64,000 nt of DNA from Plantago ovata (lineage: Eukaryota > Streptophyta > Magnoliopsida > Lamiales > Plantaginaceae), in assembly GCA_028274465.1 (NCBI GenBank), contig CM051456.1, forward strand, positions 84,678,753-84,742,752. The letters are read 5' to 3'. Below the pieces are notes generated by a model, which did not search any database, was not told where the DNA came from, and worked only from the letters and a program-made list of their open reading frames with translations. The position numbers and the translations under genes were made by a program. This document shows positions 20,818-31,399 of the stretch, piece by piece (position 1 is the stretch's first letter; every line of letters begins with the position of its first letter).

Positions 20818-20855
20818 GCTAGGGACTAGCGTTAATTTCATGAGGGGGGATTGGA
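20818..20855 (+). promoter_or_regulatory. Internal hairpin plus polypurine module (C)
   Basis: GCTAG-GGA-CTAGC (20818-20830), then TGAGGGGGGATTGG (20841-20854). It follows the accessory remnant. Confidence 0.6.
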
Positions 20856-22256
20856 TTTAAGTGATCTAGTATTATTAGTTTGGAGCTTGACATTGGTAGG
20901 CTGAGTATAGTACCTCGCATGCTTTATCCGTTTGCATCTGCATTTGCACGTTTACTGCTTTCTTAGATTTTTTAGGTTGCATTCACTACATTCATCCTAG
21001 GATAGTCTTGCATGTTTTATATGGAGTTTATTGCCGAATTTTTTGAACTTTTATATTGGGTAGATCAACTAGCTATGCCATTAATCGTATGCTTCATCTC
21101 TATGAATTTGTTTGAGGTTTTTCTCGCTTGGCTTGTCACATTTATGTATTGCACTTAGTTGAGCTAGGTAGTCTCGACATCACTTAGTGATGTTTTCTCT
21201 ACTGCGGTTCACGAAGGCCTTTATAATAGGATGATGCATGTTAGGATCTTATGGTTGTTTTCCCGAGTAATTATGTACCTAAGAGGCAACAAGTCTTCAC
21301 CATGCTTTGAGATTGCCAAATGCCTAGGAAGGAGGTAGTGTGAGGTTGTGTGATCCTTTGTTTATAACCTATTCTTCCGAATAGGTTTGGGGAGGGGGTT
21401 ACACCATCATAGACTTGTTTCTGTTTTTCATTCTTCGTATCGTGAGTTTATTTTTCCTTTTTCGTGAATTTTGTACTCTAACCTATTCTTTCGAATAGGT
21501 TTGGGGAGGTCGTGTGAGTCATTTTATTTCTCTTTTTGTTATGCTACTGCTGGCTAGAAAAAAAATCGAAAAAAAGAAGAAGAGAAAATTCCAGAAAAAA
21601 GAGAAAAAAAAAAGAATCTGGAAGGAAAAAAAAAAGAAAAAAAGAGGAAGACCCCAAAAAAGCAAAGAAGGGTCCAAAAAATAAAGCCAAATAGCATTTT
21701 AGCAAAGTTTGAGTCTTTTCCATTTTTCGTATTGTTCGTAATCGTGTTTTTCTATTTTTTATCTTTTTCGTCTTAAGTGTCATCTGTTCTAGACCACCCT
21801 CGTCCTGCCATTCAGGAAGTGGTGAATAGCTTAAGACTTTACTTGAGAGATGGGTAGAATAGGGGAGTGTTATCTTTTATAGGGAACCCTCCTTCGTTTG
21901 ATGAGAGCCAGTACTGGTTCGACCTCTTTTGAGGGAAAGTCTTAACATGGTGGAACAACAGTAAGTCCTCAGTTTCAAAGGCACGGGGCAACCATTCGTA
22001 TCTTAGCATGCATCATTACGTCGTCACTGACTAGGTCCAGGTAGAGAATGTTACGAGAGACTATCTTGTCTTGACATAAATGCTTATGTGGATGTGTATA
22101 AGTCAATCGAGGTATTCTTCAACCTATATTCATGCTTTGATTTATATGGTTTTTGTTCATATGTTATTTGGTAGATTCAGTAATTTAGTTCATTTTATTT
22201 GGCATGAAACTCCATTTTTGAGTCTTGCATGTTTTCTGTATTAGAGTCTAGCTTAG
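20856..22256 (+). other. 3' non-coding region of element C
   Basis: No gene. Contains hairpins AACCTATTC-TTCC-GAATAGGTT (21366-21387) and AACCTATTC-TTTC-GAATAGGTT (21480-21501), each running straight into TTTGGGGAGG, and a purine-rich tract (about 21555-21690). Confidence 0.75.
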
Positions 22257-22293
22257 TTGCTTGAAGACAAGCAAAGGTTCGGTTTGGGGAGTT
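22257..22293 (+). promoter_or_regulatory. Terminal hairpin and polypurine tract (C)
   Basis: TTGCTTG-AAGA-CAAGCAA (22257-22274) then GGTTCGGTTTGGGGAGTT, directly before the 3' LTR. Confidence 0.8.
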
Positions 22294-23471
22294 TGATGAA
22301 TGTGTATTTTACACTTTCATTCGAGTCTTTTTCACCTATTTTAGCTATATTTTAGTACATTTTATTAGAATAGTGTCACGTTTCCCTTTAGACTTTATTT
22401 TACAGGTTTTGGTTGAAATTCGGAGATTTACGGACAATTATATTGAAGTCTACAAGGAATTGGTGTTCCAGAAGCCTATTTGGAGTATCTGAAGGTTTCC
22501 GGATAGGATTTGGAGTCTAGGGGTCGAATCTGGAGGTTAGAAGGTCATTAGAAGTCTGAAACCGAGTCCGAAAAGGCAAAGAAATCCAAAACCGCGTCGA
22601 AAACGCGGAAATTCCGCGTTTACACTGTGGGGCGAACCGCCCCAGCCAGGAGGCGAACCGCCGCGGGCAAAAATCAGGCCTATATATAGTTGCGAGTTTT
22701 CTCTCCGAAAATCATATCTTTCCAAGCCTACTTTCTCACCACTCTCTATAGTATTAGGTAGGAACTTCCCGGGGCCTGTCCTGGGAGTTCCATAGCTTAG
22801 GGGATACTTTTTCATAGCAGATTGGAGCGCGTAGGATCGCAATCATCCGGAGATTGACAACCTTCGGTAACCTTGTATCTTACAACTTTTATCTACTTAT
22901 TTTATATTCTTTCAATATGTTTTCTTCTATGATTGCTATTGATTGCATGCACATTATGAGTAGCTAAATTTATCGTTGGTGGTAGTATGTGAATTCTTAG
23001 CGAGGGAAGATAATCATGCTAATGGCTATATCGCGCATTATACTCCGTGTCATTGCTTTATTTCGTTGATGAGTTGAACACCAAAATTCTCGTATGTTGT
23101 ATTGATCATTATGCACACTAGGACACTTGTCGGCCAATCAGACCAAATTATCTTCGTAGTGTTGAATGATTACGGAACACAATAGGACGTTAGTTGTTGA
23201 CAGGTCAGACCCATATTATCTTCGTAGTGCACAATACTTACAACAAGACCCAAGATTCATTCAAAGATCTCTATGCAAGACCGAGGAATTTATGCATGAT
23301 TATCGACCCATTATGATAAGAAGGACCATACTATCACCAACCTCCATTATCTGCTTGAAAACCCCCTATTGCTTTCTATCTGCTGTTTTATATTCTCTCG
23401 ATTAAATATATAAAGCTAGTTATAGTCCTGAGAGAACGACACTCGAGTCATTCTACTACTACACGACGGTT
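22294..23471 (+). repeat. 3' LTR of element C, truncated
   Basis: Begins TGATGAATGTG. It breaks off after ACACGACGGTT, about 67 bp short of the end seen in the 5' LTR. Two palindromes, GGGGCG-AAC-CGCCCC and a weaker one, lie at about 22627-22660, upstream of TATATATAG. Confidence 0.85.
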
Positions 23472-24709
23472 CATATTCCTGAGATACCCTTCTATAAATA
23501 GGGGAGGACCGATTCATTTCTCACTTTCCGCCCTATTTTCACTCAGTAAGAGAGCGAGGCGCTATTTGAGAGGAGCGAGGACCTGTTCAGGTGACTAAAG
23601 TAAGCTTTTTACGGGTGCTTTTTCCATCTTCAACTGTTTACCAAGTAAGTTCTTCTTCTAATCTTCTCAAATACTTGGTTGAATCGTGTATGCCATCCAT
23701 CTTTGTTGTTGATTCTCTAAATTTTTCAATACTTGAGTGTGATTCCCGTTGCCTAGGTTGTCGCCGGCGTACGGGGGACGCGAACCCGGACTTAAATGGA
23801 CTTTGCAGACTTAAAGGACTGTAGATTTGCATGCTTTCCCCCTTTTTATTTTCTACGATTCCCCTTTGCCTCCTTAGATTAACAATAAAAACCGTCCAAC
23901 ATGATCGCTCCTTTACCTCTCGTCTGTCTTTGAGCGGTTGGTCGCTCCTTTTCTGCTCCATCTCATACACTTGTATTTTACTCCTCCGTCTTGTTTGGTT
24001 ATGCCACGTTCGTATTTTTGCTCTTCGCTGTGCTTGCATGTTAGTCGCTTTTTGTAGAGTAACTTCTTTGTTGTTACGCACCTTTTGAGATTTTTCTCCG
24101 TTCGGGAGGTCGAACATAACGAAACACTTAAATGGACCTCTCGGACTATCACCACCCATCCTTACTCTTTTTCTGGCCGACCTTTTAGGATGTCCGAGAG
24201 GAGCGAAGATAGCCAAAACTGTCACGACGCCCATGATTATGGGACCGAGCAAGATACGTCCGAGGAGACGTCCGTATCGGCTACCTTCCTCGATCAGACT
24301 TTGGAACTTTTTTCGGGTAGTGATGAACCCGTTAAACCATCCGAGGAACCTGGTAGTGAAGAAGAGGATGACGGTGAGGGCGAGTCCGAGGAGGGTGAAG
24401 AAAACAACGATTCTAGCGAGGATGGTGAGTCCGAGAAGGAGGAAGAGGCCGATGAGTATCGTCTGCAAGTCCGTAAGAGACGCATAGTCAACGATGATGA
24501 TGCTGCTTTCATTAGTGATCGGATAGAGGTGGAAGGTGGTCCACCCGACAACGGTGTTCCTACTGCCTTAATAAGCAAAGCGGCACAAGTATTTGGGAGG
24601 GATTATGGTGCTCGAGACAATGTTGAGCCGTTGGCTGCCCGTATAAAGGACATGGACGATACTGAGCGACCCACTCCTGCGTTAGCCTGGTTCGAGGAGG
24701 GTGAGCGTT
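23472..24709 (+). other. Unassigned segment with TATA box and leader
   Basis: Starts CATATTCCTGAG exactly where the C LTR breaks off. A TATAAATA box lies near 23496, followed by a CT-rich leader and a donor-like ACCAAGTAAGT near 23640. It ends where an LTR (TGATGAACGTG) begins at 24710. It may be the LTR and leader of another element, or a captured gene 5' end. I cannot assign it. Confidence 0.35.
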
Positions 24710-24711
24710 TG
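24190..24711 (+). CDS. Hypothetical acidic protein, C-terminus cut by an LTR
   Basis: The frame is open from 24085; I favour the ATG at 24190 (MSERSEDSQ), since the residues before it look like leader translation. About 170 codons remain before LTR sequence takes over. Residues 20-110 are extremely rich in Glu, Asp and Ser. A basic RKRRI patch follows, then a more mixed region ending ALAWFEEGERL. No known domain is recognised. An acidic N-terminus before a cut domain could belong to an element accessory protein or to a host nuclear protein. The second copy (49241-49762) keeps the frame with a few substitutions, which is weak support for coding. The opposite strand is also open but looks like a shadow. 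Confidence 0.35.
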
Positions 24712-25208
24712 ATGAACGTGTATTTTACACTTTCATTCGACTCTTTTTTTCACCAATTTAGCTATCCTCTATGTTAATTTAGCTATATTTTAGTGCATTT
24801 TATTAGAATAGTGTCACGTTTCCCTTTAGCTTGTATTTTACAGGTTTTGGGTGAAAAACGAAGTTTTCTGGGCAATTATATTGAAGTAGACAAGGAATTG
24901 GTGTTCCGAAGGACTTTTTGGAGTATCTGGAAGATTCCGGATAGGATTTGAAGTCTAGGGGTCGAGTCTGAAGGCTAAAAGGTCACTAGAAGGCAAAAAC
25001 CGAGTCCGAAAAGGAAAAGAAATCCAAAAACGCGTCGAAAACGCGTAACCAGCCGACTGGAGGTCCCGGGCGAGTCGCCCGGGACGTGGGGCGAACTGCC
25101 CCACACCAGGTGATTCGCCCGGTGTGTGGGGCGACTCGCCCCACACCTGCCGAATACCTATATATAGTTGCTCAGTGTTCTCCATTTTTCATACTTTTCC
25201 AGACCTTT
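24710..25208 (+). repeat. Family-1 LTR fragment (5' portion)
   Basis: Begins TGATGAACGTGTATTTTAC and stops just past the TATA box, where the LTR of element F enters. It holds the richest palindrome array in the window (25065-25147). Confidence 0.85.
25065..25147. promoter_or_regulatory. Four-palindrome array upstream of an LTR TATA box
   Basis: Successive units CCCGGGCGA-G-TCGCCCGGG, GTGGGGCGA...TGCCCCAC, CACCAGGTGA...TCGCCCGGTG and TGTGGGGCGA-C-TCGCCCCACA. Outer arms alternate between CCCGGG/CACC and GTGGGG types while each unit stays self-complementary. TATATATAG follows about 12 bp later. Confidence 0.75.
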
Positions 25209-26502
25209 TGATGAACGCGCTGGTGTCGTGTTCCAACGCGAACGGATCAAATAAATTTGTAATTAGCCAAAGGCAATCCACAACTACAACGAAAACCGTA
25301 GTGTAGCAGTAGAATGACTCGAGTGTCGTTCTCTCAGGACTATAACTAGCTTTATCAAATCTAATTTAGAATATAAAAACAGCAGACAGATAGCAAAGGG
25401 TTTTTCTAACAGATAATGGAGATTGGTGATAGTATGGTCCTTCTTAACATAACGGGTCGATAATCATGCATAAATTCCTCGGTCTTGCATAGAGATCTTT
25501 GAATCAATCTAGTGTCCTGTTGCAAATATTAAGCACTATGAAGATAATTGGTCTGACAAGTCAATCACTATTGTCCTATTGTGTTCCGTAATTATTCAAC
25601 ACTACGAAGATAAACTCTCACAATGGTCGACAAGTGTCCAATTGTGCATAATAATTAATACAACATACGAGAATTTAGGCTGTGCCTGATCAACGAAATA
25701 AAGCAATGACACGGAGTATAATGCGCGATATATCCATTAGCATGATTATCTTCCCTTCGCTAAGAATTCACATACTACCACCAACGATAAGTTTAGCTAC
25801 CATAATAGGCATGCAATCAATAGAAATCATAGAAGAAAACATATTGAAAGATATATAAAATAAGTAGATTAAACTGTAAGATACAAGTCACCGAAGGTTG
25901 TCAATCTCCGAAGAATTGCGATCCTACGAGCTCCAATCCGCTATGAAAAACTGTCCCCTAAGCTACGGAACTCCCAGGACAGGACCCGGGAAGTTCCTAC
26001 CTAAAACTATAGAGAGAGGTGAGAAAGTAGGTCTGGAAAGATATGATTTTCGGAGAAAACTGAGCAACTATATATAGGCCCCGAAATACTGTGGGGCGGT
26101 TCGCCCCACACACCGGGCGGTTCGCCCGGTGTGGGGCGGTTCGCCCCGGTGAGTTTTCGCGGAATTCCGCGTTTTCGACGCGTTTTTGGATTTCTTCCCC
26201 TTTTCGGACTCGGTTTCTGTCTTCTAGTAGCCTTCTAACCTCCAGATTCGGCCCCTAGACTCCAAATCCTATCCGGAAACCTTCAGATACTCCAAATAGG
26301 CTTCTGGAACACCAATTCCTTGTCAACTTCAATATAATTTCCCGGAAATCCTCGATTTTCAACCAAAACCTGTAAAATAAAATCTAAAGGGAAATGTGAC
26401 ACTATTCTAATAAAATGCATTAAAATATAGCTAAATTAACATAGAGGATAGCTAAAATAGGTGAAAAAGACTCGAATAAAGGTGTAAAATACACATTCAT
26501 CA
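25209..26502 (-). repeat. 3' LTR of element F
   Basis: 1294 bp, TGATGAACGCGCTGG...CATTCATCA. Three palindromes lie at 26091-26150 next to a TATATATAG on the minus strand (about 26069-26077). Confidence 0.9.
26091..26150. promoter_or_regulatory. Three-palindrome array in the F LTR
   Basis: GTGGGGCG-GTT-CGCCCCAC, ACCGGGCG-GTT-CGCCCGGT and GTGGGGCG-GTT-CGCCCC. The middle unit has changed both arms (CC and GG) relative to its neighbours. Confidence 0.75.
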
Positions 26503-26539
26503 AACTCCCCAAACCGAACCTTTGCTTGTCCTCAAGCAA
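26503..26539 (-). promoter_or_regulatory. Polypurine tract and hairpin (F)
   Basis: Minus strand TTGCTTG-AGGA-CAAGCAA, then GGTTCGGTTTGGGGAGTT, then the LTR. Confidence 0.8.
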
Positions 26540-27945
26540 CTAAGCTAGACTCTAATACAAAAAACATGCAAGACACAAAATGGAGTCTCATGCCAAATAA
26601 AATGAACTAATCTACTGAATCTATCAAATAACATATGAACAAAAACCATATAAATCAAATCATGAATATAGGTTGAAGAATACCTCGATTGACTTATACA
26701 CGTCCACATAAGCACTTATGTCAAGACAAGATAGTCTCTCGTAACATTCTCTACCTGGACCTAGTCAGTGACGACGTAATGAAGCATGCTAAGATACGAA
26801 TGGTTGCCCCGTGCCTATGAAACTGAGGACTTACTGCTGTTCCACCATGTTAAGACTTTTCCTCAAAAGAGGTCGAACCAGTACTGGCTCTCATGAAACG
26901 AAGGAGGGTTCCCTATAAAAGATAACTCTCCCTATTCTACCCATCTCTCAAGAAAAGTCTTAAGCTATTCACCATTTCTGAATGGCAGGACGAGGGTGGT
27001 CTAGAACAGATGACACTCAAGACAAAAAAGATAAAAGATAAAAAACACGATTACGAACATTACAAAAATGGAAAATAAGACTCAACACTTTGCTAAACTG
27101 CTATTTGGCTTTCTTTTTTGGACCCTTCTTTGCTTTTTTGGGGTCTTTTCTTTTTTTCTTTCCAGATTCTTTTTTTCTTTTTCTTTTTCTCTTTTTTTCT
27201 GGAATTTTTTTCTTTCTTTCTTTTTTTCGATTTTTTTCTAGCCAGCAGTAGCATAACAAAAAGAGAAACAAAATGACTCACACGACTTCCCCAAACCTAT
27301 TCGAAAGAATAGGTTGGAGCACAAAATTCACGGAAAGTGAAAAATAAACTCACGATACGAAAATGAAAAACAGAAACAAGTCTATGATGGTGTAACCCGC
27401 TCCCCAAACCTATTCAGAAGAATAGGTTATAAACAAAGGATCACACAACCTCACACTACCTCCTTCCTAGGCATTTAGCAATCTCAAAGCATGGTGAAGA
27501 CTTGTTGCCTCTTAGGTACATAATTACTCAGGAAAACAACCATAAGACCCTAACATGCATCATCCTATTATAAAGTCCTTCGTGAACCGCAGTAGAGAAA
27601 ACACAACTAAGTGATGTCGAGACTACCATGCTTAACTAAGTACAATACATAAATGTGACAAGCCAAGCGAGAAAAACCTCAAACAAATTCATAGAGATGA
27701 AGCATACGATTAATGGCATAGTTAGTTGATCTACCCAATAAAAAAGTTAAAAAAATTCGGCAATAAACTCCATATAAAACATGCAAGACTATCCTAGGAT
27801 GTATGTAGTGAATGCAGCCTAAAAAATCTAAGAAAGCAGTAAACGTGCAAATACAAATGCAAACAGAGAACAAGATACTAATCAACACAAATCCAAACAA
27901 TACTTAACATCACGGTTCACATCCCATCCCCCTTACGATTCTTAA
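26540..27945 (-). other. 3' non-coding region of element F
   Basis: No gene. Purine-rich tract at about 27107-27240, hairpins AACCTATTC...GAATAGGTT at 27294-27315 and 27407-27428. An internal hairpin GCTAG-GGG-CTAGC (27946-27958) with a G-rich run beyond it borders the accessory ORF. Confidence 0.75.
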
Positions 27946-28144
27946 GCTAGCCCCTAGCAAAAGAGAATGAGTAATAAGAAGTGATACTAGATGTTACCGA
28001 ACGGTTTGGCCTCGGTTGGCTGAGAGTGGACATGCGAAAGGACTAATCATCGGGATGGTAGTCCCCATAAAAGTCGCTCCACATGTAATTCATGAGCTCA
28101 TTGGACTGACGTAGAGCCTCCTACTGCTGCTGGATGAGTTGTTG

Positions 28145-28504
28145 CTACTCCCACATGTGCTGCATATCCTCTCGGCGATGCTCCTCGAATATCTCCCAAT
28201 CGCGGTTGTGCTGGACAATGTGCCTGTCGATGTTCTGTCGCATGGCCGCGTTGTTTGCATCAATTCTGTCGAAGCGGCTGTCGAGGTAGGTACGGAATTC
28301 AGAGAATTCAAATGCTCTAGACCCCTGTGGTGCTCTAGGTGGTGCATGTGGCGCTCTATGGACAAACGGGATATCTGGGATAGGGGCTTCGCCAACATTT
28401 GCCTCCATAGCATCCTCATGATTGGAATCATTTGGCTGGAATGGTGCTCCTACATCAGCAGCGGCAGCTGTGGGGTTCTTCAACTGATATCTGTTGAGCT
28501 GCAC
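28145..28504 (-). pseudogene. Downstream part of the accessory region (F)
   Basis: A 119-aa frame reading MQLNRYQLKN..., Ala/Pro/His-rich, with a likely coiled stretch (FRTYLDSRFDRIDANNAAMRQNIDRHIVQHNRDWEIFEEHRRED). It lies after the stop of the 28561-29348 ORF, apparently separated by that stop and a short gap. The DNA around its start resembles the end of the accessory remnants in A and C, so it is probably the C-terminal half of one broken accessory gene. Function unknown. Confidence 0.45.
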
Positions 28505-28560
28505 CTCAATGATCGAGGGTGAAAGGGCAGCGACCTCGCAATCCCCCTCCTCAATATCAT

Positions 28561-29348
28561 CTACCCCATGATATTTGCAGTACGTTGTGATGAAGCTTGG
28601 AAGATGAAAGGCTTCCTCTTCTTTTCCCAGTGGCGCTCGTACTCCTCATACATAATGCGCCCTATGTCGATCTGATGTCCGTCTATGAGGCAGTAGAGGA
28701 GCTCAGCGTAGTAGGGCTGAATCCATGTGTCATTCTTCCTAGGGATCAAGTCGGAGATGCAAAATTTCATCATCACCTTAGCTTCTATGCTAAGGTCGCT
28801 ATAACCGATCCGTCCAGGTTCTCCCCCGATTTCTGGATATCGGTACTCCCTGTTGCAGATCACGTCCGTGATGTGTCTCCCTATCCCCCTAGAGGCCCTC
28901 GAATATAGGTAGGCGTGGTCGCTCCCTGTGAATTCTTGTAGCCCAAAATGGATGAATGAAGAGATGTACTCTGGTGTCCACGGTATCAGGCCTCGGACTA
29001 GCACCCAATTTTTCTCCTCGAGATCCGTGTATCCTGTGTAGAACTCTTGGAGGAGGCTCTCGTCGTAACCTTTGAACCTGTTGGAACTGTACCATGCCCA
29101 ATTCCTTTGTGACCCCAATCGTGACAGCGTCCTATATCCCGCTCTATCTACTGCGGACTCGGGAATGTCAATCCTCCTATCTGGGATGATCGACCTTCCT
29201 CCGTCGGCCATCTCCACTTCTAGCCTTTGACGCACATCTATCGCAGCTACAGATAACTCGAACAGATGATGAGGTGGTTGGGAGCTTGATGCTACTCCCT
29301 TCCCCTTTTTGCTAGAGCCGGCTCTCCTTGATCTCGGTGCCTTGATTC
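28561..29348 (-). CDS. Accessory ORF, putative plant transposon protein domain (F; no start codon)
   Basis: About 262 aa open from the candidate 3' splice site. Residues about 80-250 resemble the domain often named 'putative plant transposon protein': a W..S..F.GY segment, EFYTGY, then RGLIPWTPEYISSFIHFGLQEF, then KFCISDLIPRKND and a final YCLIDGHQIDIGRIMYEEYE helix-rich part. G carries a diverged homologue with the same order. Its role is unknown; it occurs in gypsy elements and may act in the nucleus. The place of the G start codon reads AAG here, so translation could begin only at an internal Met (MADGGRS). I therefore think it is inactive or shortened. Confidence 0.6.
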
Positions 29349-29889
29349 CTACAAACAACAATTAGTATCTTGTACGATGCAAAACAGACCTATGCATATG
29401 TAAATATACGAGCGAACAAACGAGTAATATTTTCAAAAATCCAACTCCTCAAAAACCCAAAGCCTAGTCTAGCTAATTCATTACGCAACATATCAATGTA
29501 ACTACTACAATAACATATCACATTATGCTCTTGCTAAACAACAAATGCCTTGAATCACAAAGTTCAACCCATACCATAAAAATCAAAAATCTAGCATAAA
29601 TCCTCAATTCCATCAATCATGCATCCTACCAATACATCCATCATTATCATATCAACAAACACATGTTTAAGCATGGAATGAAAGTAAGATAGACATTTTC
29701 CTAACAAGACATATATCATCCAATTAGAAAAAATCTCAAATCATCAAACCAAGCCTAATTGAACATGTAATTGATAATGAATAACGAATCTAATCACATA
29801 TAACATCAACCCATACATCAAACAAGCCTAATTGAAGCATAAATCAAAAAATCCCCAATTTTAAAAAGTTAGGGTTCATGTGATAATAC
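29349..29889 (-). other. Candidate 5'-leader intron of the accessory gene (F)
   Basis: Minus strand GGATTTGAG|GTATTATC to TTTGTAG|GAATCA, 541 bp, T-rich. Confidence 0.5.
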
Positions 29890-30296
29890 CTCAAATCCGG
29901 AAATTGAATGAGCTAGGAAGAAATTTGTTCGGATAGAAAGATAGAGCACGTAACGAGCTTCGAATGAAGCTAAAGAACACACAAATTGATGGAGAGATGA
30001 AGAAGTTATGAAGATTTGAAGTTATTTTGAATATGGAGGAAATTTTGGAGTTTGGAAGATGAAAATGGAGGAAAATGGGGGTTTGGGGAAGAAACCCCCG
30101 TTTTTTAAGTTCTGGAGGTGTGGGGCGGACACAACATAAGCACATACGACACAGAACTGAACAAATTCACATATGAAAAGCAAATTGTTCAAGTATGAAT
30201 GCATGCAATAAAGCGGTAAAGAAAGCGATAAAAACCCCGGGTTGCCTCCCGGATAGCGCCATTGTTTAAAGTCTCTGACTCGACTCCTGTCTTCGC
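29890..30296 (-). other. Leader and spacer between gag-pro and the accessory gene (F)
   Basis: No gene. A single eroded palindrome arm (GTGGGGCGGAC, about 30119-30129) stands where A and C have intact palindromes. The post-gag-pro hairpin CCGGG-AGGCAA-CCCGG lies at 30237-30252. Confidence 0.5.
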
Positions 30297-31399
30297 CTAT
30301 CTTTTCCTTCTGAGGGTACTAGACTTCCCCTTCACGAGTCTCCTTCCCGTGCCTCGATCCTGCGAATAAGAGTGAACATAGACGTTAAGACCACCATAAT
30401 CAATAGTGTTAGAAGTACCAGGTGGATCAGGCGGATCAGATATGGCGTGCAACACATGTTGCTTGCCATCCACTTCAACAGTGCAAGTTCTTTGGTAGAT
30501 GTCCATCACGGAGTGTAGCTTAGTCAAGAATGTTCGTCCTAAGAGTATGACATCCCCCGTTCCTGGTGCTGACGCTGGCATAATTACAAAATCGGTGTAG
30601 ACAGAAGCTTCACCAATCTTGACTAATACATTCTTCACAACGCCTTCGGGTTTCACAAGGGATCCATCCGCCAGTTGCACAATAGCCTTATGCACAGTTA
30701 GTTCCCCGAGGTTACTCCTCTCGAAAACATTCAAAGGGAGCACATTAGAGTAGGATCCCGTGTCTAGTGTGGCTCGGACATCTTCAAGCTCCCCAATCCC
30801 GACCTTGACATCGAAACTTTGAGGGAGTGGCTCGGGATCCTCTTGCTCCTCTTCACTCTTGTTAGTACCAAGGTCCTTTCCTTCTTCTTCGGCTTGTGGG
30901 GGCAATTCCCTCTTGCAACTCTCGCACTTAGCAACCTTCTTGATGGTGATTTCAACAGGTAGATCACCCACTAAGGTAAATGACATCGACTTCTCAGTGT
31001 TGCTAGGCAACTTGCCTTGCTCCCTACTTGCTCCTCGGCCGATCAACTCTTGCATCTTTTGATGGGCAAGCCTAGTGCTCTCTTCCAACCTATCAAGTCT
31101 TGCCCTAGTTTTCTCGGAATCATCTTCATACCGTTTGAGAAAACTTTGTGTGTGATCAACCATATTTTGCAAGTTCTCCATCAGTTGAGCCGACTTCGAC
31201 TTTGGTGGCTCTTTCGGAGCGGGATTTTCGCAGTGATCATAGTTTAGCCTACTACGGTCTTGGTTAGGTCCGTATGTTTGGTTAGCCGGCGCATATCCTT
31301 GATTGTTACGGTATCCTCTTCTCCAAAATCCACCTCAAGGATTCCTACCGTCTTGTCCGTAGCTAACTTCTTGAGTACCAAATTCCGTAGCAAAGGATT
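30297..31399 (-). pseudogene. Gag-protease, C-terminal part (F)
   Basis: The frame covers the region from FATEFGTQEVSYGQ (after the zinc knuckle in A) through the protease DTGSYSN and ILLGRTFL to the normal C-terminus (STLRRKR). A TGA stop in the gag linker (plus strand 31335-31337) interrupts it, and a two-codon loss (RLNY then DHCEN) is visible. The N-terminal gag and the zinc knuckle are missing because element G enters at 31400. The sequence differs from A and C at many residues, so F is an older or separate lineage of family 1. Confidence 0.85.

Larger units (their letters stand above)
15406..23471 (+). mobile_element. Element C: non-autonomous Athila-like element (family 1), 3' end truncated
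   Basis: 5' LTR 15406-16649, PBS, frameshifted gag-pro, palindrome cluster, candidate intron, decayed accessory ORF, conserved 3' region, PPT, and a 3' LTR that lacks its last 67 bp or so. The layout is that of element A on the opposite strand. No RT, RNase H or integrase. The whole element recurs at 40404-48524. Confidence 0.9.
25209..31399 (-). mobile_element. Element F: family-1 non-autonomous element, 5' half lost
   Basis: The 3' LTR (25209-26502), PPT, conserved 3' region, accessory ORF, candidate intron and the C-terminal half of gag-pro run on the minus strand. Element G enters gag at 31400. The other half of F should lie beyond G but is absent, because G is cut at about 39165. Confidence 0.85.

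Noticed and set aside
23638..24468. 276-aa minus-strand ORF with a hydrophobic start
   Set aside because: It is antisense to the acidic ORF; GAG/GAC codons read backward give Leu/Ile/Val-rich sequence. No independent support.
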